Shown in pieces: positions 34,071 to 41,686 of a stretch of DNA of 64,000 nt. Both the position numbers and the translations under genes were made by a program. The notes beneath the pieces were generated by a model that ran no database searches, was not told the origin of the DNA, and worked only from the letters and a program-made list of their open reading frames with translations. How positions within the stretch are numbered: position 1 is the first letter of the stretch; every line of letters starts with the position of its first letter. The stretch comes from AP-15 sp963833745 (GTDB taxonomy: Bacteria > Pseudomonadota > Alphaproteobacteria > ATCC43930 > CGMCC-115725): NCBI GenBank assembly GCA_963833745.1, contig CAWHZD010000004.1, positions 744,001 to 808,000 on the forward strand. The letters run 5' to 3'.

Positions 34071-35000
34071 TCAATCGGCGTTGACGGCAGCCTTCGGCTG
34101 GGTATCGGCCTCTTCGCGCAGCCAATTGCGAAACGCCCGGATTTTGGGCCGTTCGAGTGCACCGGGTGCGGTGACGATATAATAGGAAAACTGGTCCGGC
34201 AGCGCCAACGAGAACAGCCGGACCAGCCGTCCGGCGGCGATGTCGGCGGCGGCGATGGTGCTGTAGGCCAGAACCACGCCGTGGCCGGCGATCGCGGCGT
34301 CGAGCGCCAGGCTCATATTGTTGAAGCTGAGGCCGGCGGTTGCCGGCACATCCTTGACCCCGGCGGCCTTGAGCCACATCGGCCAGGTCGGCACCAGCGG
34401 ATCGCGCTCGATCGCATGATCGTGGATCAACGCGTGGTGGCGTAAATCGTCGGGTGTGCTTAGAGGGCGGCCGGCGCCAAGCAGTTGCGGGCTGCATGCC
34501 GGAAACACCTCGTTGGTAAACAGCATTTCGACCTCGAGCCCGGGGTAATGTCCGGTGCCGTAGCGGATCGCGATGTCGAAATCGCCCTTGCTGAGGTCGA
34601 CGACCTCGTCGGTCGCGGAGATCCGCACGTCGACCTCGGCGCAGCGCTCCTGAAACCGGTGCAGCCGCAACACCAGCCACTTGGCGGCAAAGGAGGGCGA
34701 CGCCGTCACGGTCAAGCTGCCGGTGTCGTTATGGGCGCGCAGCCGCCTGACCGACGAGCGAATCCCGGAAAAGGCCTCCGACAGACCCGGCAACAATACC
34801 CGCGCCGACGCGGTCAGCTCGATCGAGCGGTTCAGCCGATGGAACAGCCTGATCCCGAGATCTTCTTCGAGGGCATGAATCTGATGGCTGACCGCGGCCG
34901 GGGTGACGAACAGCTCCTCGGCCGCCTTTGTAAAGCTCATATGGCGGGCCGCTGCCTCAAAGGCGCGCAGGGCTGAAAGCGGTGGCAGATGGTCGTTCAT
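34071..35000 (-). CDS. LysR-family regulator, GcvA-like
   Basis: A 309-residue LTTR. The N-terminal winged helix-turn-helix (LPPLSALRAFEAAARHMSFT, then KAAEELFVTPAAVSHQIHAL) is the GcvA subgroup signature; the C-terminal substrate domain includes FDIAIRYGTGHYPGLEVEML and GHGVVLAYSTIAAADI. GcvA-type proteins often act on the divergent neighbour; here that is the DUF1127 gene 130 bases away, whose upstream region is therefore the likely operator. Effector unknown. ATG 35000 is the usual start (MNDHLPPLSALR); the frame upstream is a shadow. Confidence 0.92.
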   Translation of the reverse strand: MNDHLPPLSALRAFEAAARHMSFTKAAEELFVTPAAVSHQIHALEEDLGIRLFHRLNRSIELTASARVLLPGLSEAFSGIRSSVRRLRAHNDTGSLTVTASPSFAAKWLVLRLHRFQERCAEVDVRISATDEVVDLSKGDFDIAIRYGTGHYPGLEVEMLFTNEVFPACSPQLLGAGRPLSTPDDLRHHALIHDHAIERDPLVPTWPMWLKAAGVKDVPATAGLSFNNMSLALDAAIAGHGVVLAYSTIAAADIAAGRLVRLFSLALPDQFSYYIVTAPGALERPKIRAFRNWLREEADTQPKAAVNAD

Positions 35001-35130
35001 GACAATGAGAAATTCTAATCCGAGGGCTGAAAAACTCTCGTTTGCGGATCGATGCCCAAGCCCGCATTTAAGCGTCAAGACGGTTCCCTGCAAGCGCATT
35101 CGAGCGCTTTCACGGTTTAGAGGTTTTCAT

Positions 35131-35367
35131 ATGACAGCAATCCGCTTCGAGGATGCGGGAGGGTCCGCCGCCGAGGTTCGGCGGCATTCCGCCCGGGAGT
35201 TGGCGAGCGCCGCCGGGGCGCGGGCGGTCGCGAGGTTCCATGAGTGGCGGCGCCGCGCAAAGGACCGCGCCCAACTCGCGACGCTCGACGACAGGATGCT
35301 TGCCGATATCGGCATCACCCGAGCCGAGGCCCAGTTTTTGAGCGACAAGCCTTTCTGGAGGGAATGA
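35131..35367 (+). CDS. DUF1127 (YjiS-like) small protein
   Basis: A 78-residue protein ending in the DUF1127 motif: RAKDRAQLATLDDRMLADIGITRAEAQFL. In alphaproteobacteria such proteins have been linked to RNA binding and phosphate or polyamine homeostasis. Arg-rich N-terminus. ATG 35131; its stop overlaps the start of the next tiny gene (ATGA). Divergent from the GcvA-like regulator. Confidence 0.88.
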   Translation: MTAIRFEDAGGSAAEVRRHSARELASAAGARAVARFHEWRRRAKDRAQLATLDDRMLADIGITRAEAQFLSDKPFWRE

Positions 35368-35498
35368 TGATGATCTTGGCTTTGGTCGGCAGGCCTATCG
35401 GCAAGCTGGTCCGTCGCGTTATGCTGGCTCTCGTGCCGCCGACCACGCCGGCCCATCCCGATGTACCGCCGGTGTATCCCAAGTTTCCACTCTTCTGA
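35364..35498 (+). CDS. 44-residue protein coupled to DUF1127
   Basis: A very short frame (MMMILALVGRPIGKLVRRVM, then ALVPPTTPAHPDVPPVYPKF) with a hydrophobic N-terminal half, an Arg-rich turn and a Pro-rich tail. The start ATG overlaps the DUF1127 stop by four bases, which argues that it is translated. Could be a membrane-surface peptide. No family recognised. Confidence 0.45.
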   Translation: MMMILALVGRPIGKLVRRVMLALVPPTTPAHPDVPPVYPKFPLF

Positions 35499-35620
35499 GG
35501 CAGCTGAAGAACGAGGAAATTTTCAATCGCTACGCCGGACCAGCTCTCCGCTTTCGGCTTCCACCGCAACGACGCGATAGTGAGACACTTCGCCACCCGA
35601 CCACCGAGGAGGACAAGACC

Positions 35621-36454
35621 GTGACCAGTTTCGCCCAGCTGCCCTATGTCGAGGGAGAGTTGAATTATCTGGCGCCGATGTCCGAGCGCCCGCGCTATTA
35701 CGCCTATGAGGTGGCGCCCGGCGAGCAGCGCTCGAACATGGCGCACGAGGCGCACCGGGTGCATATCCGCGACATGCGGCCGGTCGCCTCGGAAATCGAA
35801 CTCGACCGGCAGGGCTTTGCGCTGGTCGAGCAAAACACCGCGGTTTGCGACTTCTGGGATGACGACGAGGTGCGCCGGGTCTACTACCCGGAAGCGGAGC
35901 GGTTTATCGCCGAGAAGACCGGTGCCAGCCGCGTCTTCATCTTCGACTATCTCCAGCGCCGCCGTGTGCCGGGCTTGACCGACCGTTCGGCGGCCGGACC
36001 GCGCCAGCCGGCGACCCGGGTCCATGTCGACCACACCGCGCGCTCCGGGCCGCAGCGGGTACGCGACTTGATGGGCGACGAGGCCGAGGAACTGCTCAAA
36101 GGCCGCGTCCAGGTGATTAACTTGTGGCGCCCGATCCGCGGGCCATTGCAGGACGCGCCGCTCGCGGTATGCGACGCCCGCACCGTCGATCCCGCCGACC
36201 TCGTGCCGTCCGATCTCGTCTACCGCGAGCGGGTCGGCGAGACCTACTCGGTCACGTTCAACCCGGCGCACGAGTGGTATTATGTGCCCGAGATGCGGCG
36301 CGACCAGGCGCTGCTCTTGAAAATCGCGGACACCAAGACCGACGGGCGGGCGCGCTTTATGCCGCACACCTCGTTTACCGACCCGACCACCCCGCCCGAC
36401 GCTTTCCCGCGCGAAAGCATCGAACTGCGCACCCTCGTCTTCCACCCCAGCTGA
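35621..36454 (+). CDS. CmcJ/NvfI-family oxidoreductase
   Basis: A 277-residue protein of the CmcJ/AsaB/NvfI family, non-haem iron, 2-oxoglutarate-type or related. Hallmarks are PRYYAYEVAPGEQRSNMAHE, VHIRDMRP, the metal-ligand-like RVHVDHTARSGPQRV, NLWRPIRGPLQDAPLAVCD and WYYVPEMRRDQALLLKI, ending in FMPHTSFTDPTTP. In fungi and actinomycetes relatives act in natural-product pathways; bacterial members like this one usually stand alone. Substrate unknown. The gene starts about 120 bases after the small DUF1127 operon. Confidence 0.8.
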   Translation: MTSFAQLPYVEGELNYLAPMSERPRYYAYEVAPGEQRSNMAHEAHRVHIRDMRPVASEIELDRQGFALVEQNTAVCDFWDDDEVRRVYYPEAERFIAEKTGASRVFIFDYLQRRRVPGLTDRSAAGPRQPATRVHVDHTARSGPQRVRDLMGDEAEELLKGRVQVINLWRPIRGPLQDAPLAVCDARTVDPADLVPSDLVYRERVGETYSVTFNPAHEWYYVPEMRRDQALLLKIADTKTDGRARFMPHTSFTDPTTPPDAFPRESIELRTLVFHPS

Positions 36455-36537
36455 CCTTTCGCCCGCGCTTCCCGGCCCGGCGGTGTGCGCCGGGTCGGGA
36501 ACGGGTCGGATGCGGCGCGGCGCCGCTGACGATACCG

Positions 36538-37326
36538 CTAACCGCCCTGCGCGACCGGCTTGGGCGCGCCCGGATGCCGTCCGGCGCGTTGCGGCAGCAC
36601 GATAACGCAGGTGATGATAAACGCTGCGATCACCACCGATGCCAGCGGGCGGCTCAGCGCAAGACCGCCGCTGGCGCGCGGCTTGTCCAGCAGATCGCCG
36701 ACCGTGGCGCCGAGCGGGCGGGTCAGGATGAAGGCCGCCCAAAACAGCAGCACGCGCGAGAAACCGGTCCAGTAGTAAAGCCCGACGATCACGGCGAGCC
36801 CCGCCGCGAACACCAGCGCGCCGCCCTCGTAGCCGAGCCCGCCGGTATCGGCCGCCCAGTCGCCGAGTGCGGTGCCGAGCGTCTGCGAAAACGTGATGGC
36901 CGCCCAGTAGAATGCTTCCACCTTGGGCGTGCTGACGGTGTTGACCGAGATCGAGCCCTGGGACCAGTACCACAAACCGAGGACCGCCATCAGGCTGACA
37001 AAAAGCAAGGTCGAGCCGCCGGTATAGCCGATGCCGAGCGAGCGGTCGGCGAAATCGGCCATCGTGGTGCCAAAGGTGGTCGAGGCGACAATCGTCGCCC
37101 AGTACAGGAAAGGATGGAATTTTTTGGCAAGGATTTGCGCGCTCACCAGCACGATGAGCAGGACTAAGAAAAGAGCAGTGCCGGCGAGATAGCCCCAGTT
37201 GAGCGTCATCGTGACCGTGTCGCCGCCGGTCTCGCCCAGGGTCGTCGCGGCGATCTTGATGACCCAGAATACAAGGGTGACTTCAGGGACCTTGCTGAGG
37301 GTCCCCTGTTGAGACATGCCGTTCAT
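36538..37326 (-). CDS. Membrane protein with four internal DUF347 repeats (COG4705)
   Basis: The 262-residue integral membrane protein has about eight helices arranged in four copies of a helix-plus-turn unit. Each unit has a TLGETGGDT-like turn: KIAATTLGETGGD, TIVASTTFGTTMADF, TFSQTLGTALGDW and FILTRPLGATVGD. The repeat is PF03988. Function unknown; the periodic Gly/Asp turns could line a pore or metal path. Single gene between the CmcJ-like and an accessory region. Confidence 0.85.
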   Translation of the reverse strand: MNGMSQQGTLSKVPEVTLVFWVIKIAATTLGETGGDTVTMTLNWGYLAGTALFLVLLIVLVSAQILAKKFHPFLYWATIVASTTFGTTMADFADRSLGIGYTGGSTLLFVSLMAVLGLWYWSQGSISVNTVSTPKVEAFYWAAITFSQTLGTALGDWAADTGGLGYEGGALVFAAGLAVIVGLYYWTGFSRVLLFWAAFILTRPLGATVGDLLDKPRASGGLALSRPLASVVIAAFIITCVIVLPQRAGRHPGAPKPVAQGG

Positions 37327-37576
37327 TGAGAATCCGACCTGTTGCTTCGCAGCTTGCTATCCCGATGAGGGTCCCGCGCCGAAAGATGCTGCTGCGCTCG
37401 CCTCGTCACCCGCGGCGTTCCTGTTGAGACCCCGCTTGCCCCACCTCCCGCCTGTGATTTTTGTAATCAAGGTGTCCCAGCTTGTCTGCCGGCTGTCAAC
37501 TATTCCATGATCGAAATGGTGTCCTAGGAATGATGACAATCCAAGAAGGCGATTGCATCGGCTTCATAGGCCGTTT

Positions 37577-38353
37577 CTAATCCGTTGATAGATAATCATT
37601 GTTCTCTCGGATCAACCATTTCTGGTCCTGGGCCGAACATTCCAGGACATAGCTCTCACCGACGTTATGTTCCTCAATAACTTTACCATCTACTCTCACA
37701 AATCGCATCGTGTAAACGTTTTTCACTACCGCTTTAATATGATCGGCAAAGATTATCGTGGGAACCATTTCCACGACGTCAACGGCACGATATTGTGCAA
37801 AATTCGCACGGCGATGAGGGCCGAGATCCGCAACCTTGTAGACGTAGTACTTTGATCGCGCGATCGCGTTTGGCCCCCACTGCGCCAGGTATTGATCGAC
37901 GTTCAGTGCCCCCCATGCCTGGAATAAGGCTTCAATCGGCCGGAGGACCTCGGCCGGTGCCGTCGAGCATTCCGACCCGACTGACTTGTCGAGCGGAACC
38001 GATATGCCCTTTTCGTTCGTAACGGCTCCTTCGAGCCTATCCAGACGGTCAAGCTTCTCGGCATCGGTCATGCTGCTTGCCAATATGACTTGGCAATACA
38101 TGCTCAGCATGGTCGTCGCAATTGCTAGATGATCGGCATTGGGATACTTTTCGAACACGTCACGCGTAACGCTATCGGCTTTTTTTTGGAAGCTGTCCTT
38201 GGTTGCCCCGGATAACGTTGTGACATCTTTGCTAACGTTTTGAGCGAGTTGCTCACTTGGATGCGGACAATCAAAGGCTACGGCGGTTGCGCAACGCAGG
38301 CCAAGAACGACCGCGCTGATCCAAACCAACCTGCGAGGACCATACCACCGCAT
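37577..38353 (-). CDS. Exported protein, N-half paralogous to its neighbour, NTF2-like C-half
   Basis: A 258-residue protein with a signal peptide (LVWISAVVLGLRCATAVA) and, from about residue 28, the sequence DCPHPSEQLAQNVSKD..FEKYPNADHLAIATTMLSMYCQVILASSMTDAEKLDRLDRL, which is clearly related to the upstream gene. The C-terminal half (AWGALNVDQYLAQWGPNAIA to WLIRENNDYLSTD) has the cone fold wording of SnoaL/NTF2-like domains. Four Cys suggest periplasmic disulfides. AT-richer than neighbours, an accessory-region sign. Function unknown. Its ATG overlaps the upstream stop by one base. Confidence 0.65.
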   Translation of the reverse strand: MRWYGPRRLVWISAVVLGLRCATAVAFDCPHPSEQLAQNVSKDVTTLSGATKDSFQKKADSVTRDVFEKYPNADHLAIATTMLSMYCQVILASSMTDAEKLDRLDRLEGAVTNEKGISVPLDKSVGSECSTAPAEVLRPIEALFQAWGALNVDQYLAQWGPNAIARSKYYVYKVADLGPHRRANFAQYRAVDVVEMVPTIIFADHIKAVVKNVYTMRFVRVDGKVIEEHNVGESYVLECSAQDQKWLIRENNDYLSTD

Positions 38354-38739
38354 CAGTGACCACCTAAAATCAGCGAAACTATCGTTTGATTTTCAGTTTG
38401 CAACCGATCCAGTTTTTGTTCATCTGACAGAGTTGTACTAGCGTCTATTTGGTGGCAAAACTGGCTCATCAACAGTGTTGCGATCGAAAGCCGGTCTGCG
38501 TTGGGGTATTTTGCGAACAAGTTTTTGACCGTCACTTCCGTTTTATTTTTCAGGCTTCCGCCAACCAGCGAGCCAAGCCCGCTCGCACTCGCCTCGGTGT
38601 CATTCACGAGCTCTCTCGCAGCACTCTGTGGCGGGGCCGGACAGTCCATCGCCGCCTGAGCCGCGGCGATGGGGGTCAAGGTCAGCAGGGCGAGAAGCGG
38701 GATCCGGAAGCATGCCATCGGACGGACCGTGAAGATCAT
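38353..38739 (-). CDS. Exported protein, paralogue of the following gene's N-half
   Basis: A 128-residue protein with signal peptide (LLALLTLTPIAAAQAA). The mature part shares with the next gene the opening DCPAP..SAARELVNDT, the stretch NLFAKYPNADRLSIATLLMSQFC, an Ala-Ser turn and EQKLDRLQ. It lacks the NTF2-like domain. The two genes are translationally coupled (overlap of one base). The pair looks like an internal duplication followed by fusion or loss of the second domain. I do not recognise the family. Confidence 0.65.
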   Translation of the reverse strand: MIFTVRPMACFRIPLLALLTLTPIAAAQAAMDCPAPPQSAARELVNDTEASASGLGSLVGGSLKNKTEVTVKNLFAKYPNADRLSIATLLMSQFCHQIDASTTLSDEQKLDRLQTENQTIVSLILGGH

Positions 38740-39891
38740 TTACCAAAAATGGCATAGCGGAGTGATGCTCGCAACACGGCCGACCGCGAGCGGCTCACCC
38801 ACGGTTTCGCGATGTGCAGTTCGGGCTGGAGCTGGAGGCTCAAACCGTGGCGACGGCGTTGGCGGGGAGCCGACGGCGCCGGGGAGGCGCAAGGGCGGCG
38901 CAGTCAGCAGAAAGCGCGAGCGGCCGGCGGCGCGCAGCCAGTCGGCGAGTTCCGAAAGCCACCAGATCTCGCCGAGATAGACGCCGAGCTTGAACAGACA
39001 ATGGGCGTGCAACGGCAATGAGGCGCAGTGGTCTTCCTCGCAGGGCCGCGACGGCGAGGCCTCGACCGCCCGGTTGTCCGAAATCAGCGCCACCACGCCC
39101 GACCGGGTGATCCAGTTCAGCACCCGCTCGTCGCGCCCGTCGAGCGCGGCGCACGGATATTGTTCGAGCGTTGCGGCGTCGGGATGTTTGTTCATGCCGA
39201 GGATCACCCGGTCGTAGCCGGTGCGGAAGCAGACGAGGTCGCCCTCCTCGACCTCGACCTTGTCCGCCTCGATGACCCGCATCAGCTCGTCATAGCTGAC
39301 GAATTTGGCGCCGCGGCCGAAATGGGCTTCGAGGTCGATCATCACGCCGCGGCCCTGGATCGGATGCGCCGCCATGTTGTCGACCCCGAGCGCGGTGGCG
39401 CCGACATGCTCGCCGGCTGCGACCGCCCGGCCGCCGCTATAGTCGATCGGCCCTTTGATGTGCTCGCCAGCGCGGTAGCCGTTGTAGAATACGATCTCGG
39501 GCTCGCCGTCGGCGTCGGCGTCGAACAACTGGCCGACATGAGCGAGGCTGTCCCACTGCGTCGAATACTGCAGGGTCATCTCGACGATGTCGTCGCAGAT
39601 CACATCGACGAGGCGCGGGTCCTCGCGGTTGAGCGGATAGGTCATATACGGCATGCCGTTGCGCTGGTTCGCGATCAGCCGCGGCGGGTTGCGGCGCGGG
39701 TTGACAACCGTGCCGCCCGGATAGTCAAGCGGCAGGCTCAGGCAGAACGTCCGACCTTCGTGCACCTCGGCGACGCCTTTGAGCACCTTGTCCGAGGTCA
39801 ACAGGTTGAGCCGGCCGAGCTGGTCGTCGGGTCCCCAATCGCCCCAGGTCGAGCCCGGCGGGCGGCGTTTCCAGCGCGGGTTTTCGGGCAT
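38740..39891 (-). CDS. Cyclase family protein (kynurenine-formamidase-like), C-terminus frameshifted
   Basis: A metal-dependent cyclase/amidase of the kynurenine formamidase-like family. Start ATG 39891 with GGGGAG seven bases upstream: MPENPRWKRRPPGSTWGDWG. Metal/active-site region TQWDSLAHVGQ and LCFRTGYDRVILGMN-like segment are seen. The end reads LRLPGAVGSPPTPSP and runs on 35 residues, but inserting one base into the G run at 38864-38867 gives GAVGSPANAVATV and a stop at 38840, the family's normal ending. The sequence as given therefore carries a same-type deletion as in the GST and MFS genes. Substrate unknown. Confidence 0.85.
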   Translation of the reverse strand: MPENPRWKRRPPGSTWGDWGPDDQLGRLNLLTSDKVLKGVAEVHEGRTFCLSLPLDYPGGTVVNPRRNPPRLIANQRNGMPYMTYPLNREDPRLVDVICDDIVEMTLQYSTQWDSLAHVGQLFDADADGEPEIVFYNGYRAGEHIKGPIDYSGGRAVAAGEHVGATALGVDNMAAHPIQGRGVMIDLEAHFGRGAKFVSYDELMRVIEADKVEVEEGDLVCFRTGYDRVILGMNKHPDAATLEQYPCAALDGRDERVLNWITRSGVVALISDNRAVEASPSRPCEEDHCASLPLHAHCLFKLGVYLGEIWWLSELADWLRAAGRSRFLLTAPPLRLPGAVGSPPTPSPRFEPPAPARTAHRETVGEPLAVGRVASITPLCHFW

Positions 39892-40026
39892 CGTCAAGCT
39901 CCCCTAATTCTGCTGCCTCTGCAGCAAATCAGCAGCAAATTTCCAGTCTCGCGCGCTGTCTGCCGGCCTCCGATGCGGTTTATCATGCATCGAGATAGCG
40001 GCAATTTTTGGGGCGATCCTCCGGTC

Positions 40027-40083
40027 CTCGATCGCCCAGGCGGAGCCCGGCGGATGGCGCTTCCATCGCGGGTTGACGGGCAT
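40027..40083 (-). pseudogene. Duplicated N-terminal fragment of the cyclase gene
   Basis: Read from ATG 40083 on the - strand it gives MPVNPRWKRHPPGSAW, matching MPENPRWKRRPPGSTW of the intact cyclase 200 bases away, including a similar GACG before the ATG. After about 19 codons the resemblance stops. It is a leftover of a tandem duplication or of a second cyclase gene. Confidence 0.75.
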
Positions 40084-40130
40084 CGTTCAGCGCGCCTTGT
40101 TGACTGCTGCAAGGTGTCCCAAGGCCCTTC

Positions 40131-40174
40131 GTCATCCTGAGGAGCGGCCCTGCTGGCCGCGTCTCGAAGGACGC
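40131..40174 (+). repeat. REP-like palindromic repeat, copy 1
   Basis: Sequence GTCATCCTGAGGAGC, a stem GCGGCC-CTGCT-GGCCGC, then GTCTCGAAGGACGC. Together with copy 2 it flanks the GIY-YIG gene in opposite orientation. The last codons of that gene lie inside this copy. Confidence 0.85.
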
Positions 40175-40464
40175 ACCGCGGTTCCGCCACGGCGGGACAA
40201 GAACGGCAAAGCCGCAAATTCGCCATGGATCAACGCCTCCTTCTTCTCCCGCCGCCAGCCTTTGATTTGGCGCTCGGCGGCGGCAGCGTCGTCCAGCCGT
40301 TCAAAATGCTGATGAAACACCAGCTCGACTGGTCGACGGAGAGCTGTGTAGCCATCGTAGACGCCCGCCTGATGCCGGGCCACGCGTGTCTCCAGGCTGC
40401 CGACCGTCGTCCCGACGTAGTATGAGCCGTCGGCGCAGCGGAGGATGTAGAGGTAGGCGCTCAC
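40132..40464 (-). CDS. GIY-YIG nuclease family protein
   Basis: A 110-residue single-domain GIY-YIG protein of the YhbQ-like group: YLYILRCADGSYYVGTT holds the two conserved Tyr (YIL..YVG), ETRVARHQ the catalytic Arg, and a later FHQHFERLDDAAAAERQIKGW the conserved Glu and helix. Proteins of this size cut or bind DNA as solo nucleases; cell role unclear. The gene sits exactly between two inverted palindromic repeats, and its last ~14 residues (PSRRGQQGRSSG) are encoded by the downstream repeat. That suggests co-mobilisation rather than a housekeeping setting. Confidence 0.85.
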   Translation of the reverse strand: MSAYLYILRCADGSYYVGTTVGSLETRVARHQAGVYDGYTALRRPVELVFHQHFERLDDAAAAERQIKGWRREKKEALIHGEFAALPFLSRRGGTAVRPSRRGQQGRSSG

Positions 40465-40495
40465 GGTTTCTACTGATCAGAGACGCCACCGCCGC

Positions 40496-40537
40496 GCGTC
40501 CTTCGAGACGCCCGCTTCGCGGGCTCCTCAGGATGAC
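40496..40537 (-). repeat. REP-like palindromic repeat, copy 2 (inverted relative to copy 1)
   Basis: Its reverse complement reads GTCATCCTGAGGAGC, a stem GCCCGC-GAA-GCGGGC, then GTCTCGAAGGACGC. The outer arms are identical to copy 1, while the inner stem sequence differs but remains self-complementary, the sign of a conserved hairpin. It lies 31 bases before the GIY-YIG start codon. Confidence 0.85.
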
Positions 40538-40659
40538 GGAGGTCGCGACAGGTGGCTGAATGCACCGTCATTTGGCGATTGCCTGCGGAAGATGCGCCGC
40601 GCCGGCTCCGGCCTGTGGAGCTACCGAGCCGAAGGCCGCGAATTCGCATCGGGGAAGGG

Positions 40660-41631
40660 TCAGCCCACCTTGGCGAGCTTTTGCATGGCGCGCAGGCCGG
40701 GCGGGATCGGCTCGCCTTTGGCGCGCACGCGGCGGCCCCAATTGGTGAACGACACCTCGCCGACATAGATGTCGCCGCGCGAGTCGACGGCGAGCCCGTG
40801 CGGCGAGATGAACTGGCCCAACTCGAGCCCGGCATGGGCGTGGCCGAGCCGCGCCAGCACTTCGCCTTTCTGGGTGTAGATGCTGACCCGCGGGCCGCAA
40901 TTCGGCAGGTCGATGTTGACCGCCATGTCCGGCCCGATCTCGCCGACGAAAAAGCGCGGCGTCCTGGTGCCGGTTTCCATGTAGAGGCCCGAGGGGCGGT
41001 GCATGTTGTTCCACTGCGCTTCGTATTTGCCGTTGCCGTCAAACACCTGGATCCGATGGTTCTCGCGGTCGGCGACATAGACCCAGCCGTCGGGGTCGCA
41101 GCAGACGTTGTGCGCGATGTTGAACTGGCCGGGGTCGGTGCCGGGCTCGCCCCACGACATCAGCAACTTCCCATCGGGCGAGTATTTGTGAACGCGGGAA
41201 TTGCCGTAGCCGTCGGAGACGTAGATGTCGCCCTGCGGCGAGAGGGCGGTGTGGGTGCAGCGGTGAAACGGCTCGCCGCTCATATAAGGGGCGGGTTTGC
41301 CGGCGATGCCGAGGGTCAGCAACACCTTGCCCTCGAGGGTGCATTTGCGCACCGTGTGGTCGCCGTCATCGGTCAGGAAGACGGTTGCGTCGGGCGCCAT
41401 GTGGACGCCGTGCGGGCGATGAAAGACGCCCTCGCCCCATGAGCGCAAGAAATTGCCGTTGCGGTCGAACACGATCATCGGATGGGCGCCGCGGCTGAAG
41501 GCATAGACGTTGTCGTGCGCATCGACCCCGACCGCGGCGACGTCGGCGTCCCATTTCCAGCCCTCGGGCAATTTCGCCCAATCGTCGACGACCTGATACC
41601 GGTAGCCGTCCGTTCCGAGCGTGACCGCCAT
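40660..41631 (-). CDS. NHL-repeat beta-propeller protein
   Basis: The 323-residue protein is a six-bladed propeller of the NHL type. Repeated units end in motifs such as VYAFSRGAHPMIVFDRNGNF, FLTDDGDHTVRKCTLEGKV, IYVSDGYGNSRVHKYSPDGK and VYVADRENHRIQVFDGNGK, and the last blade closes with GDIYVGEVSFTNWG. Such propellers resemble the lyase domain of peptidylglycine amidating enzyme, but bacterial ones are usually uncharacterised. ATG 41631 is chosen over an ATG five codons upstream because GGAGGAG sits just before it. Intracellular, no signal peptide. Confidence 0.85.
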   Translation of the reverse strand: MAVTLGTDGYRYQVVDDWAKLPEGWKWDADVAAVGVDAHDNVYAFSRGAHPMIVFDRNGNFLRSWGEGVFHRPHGVHMAPDATVFLTDDGDHTVRKCTLEGKVLLTLGIAGKPAPYMSGEPFHRCTHTALSPQGDIYVSDGYGNSRVHKYSPDGKLLMSWGEPGTDPGQFNIAHNVCCDPDGWVYVADRENHRIQVFDGNGKYEAQWNNMHRPSGLYMETGTRTPRFFVGEIGPDMAVNIDLPNCGPRVSIYTQKGEVLARLGHAHAGLELGQFISPHGLAVDSRGDIYVGEVSFTNWGRRVRAKGEPIPPGLRAMQKLAKVG

Positions 41632-41686
41632 GGCGTTCTCCTCCATCCAGGGATTTGCCGCGATTATAGGGCAACGCGGCGGCGGC

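Noticed and set aside
32177..34162. A long - strand open frame (about 660 codons) across the lipoprotein and SDR genes
   Set aside because: Shadow of well-supported + strand genes with motifs; no protein-like character.
38740..38839. The 35-residue C-terminal extension of the cyclase-family protein
   Set aside because: Not family-like; explained by a one-base deletion, after which the normal ending GSPANAVATV and stop at 38840 appear.
40660..41646. Earlier ATG (41646) for the NHL protein
   Set aside because: The bases just after it form the GGAGGAG ribosome site of the ATG at 41631.
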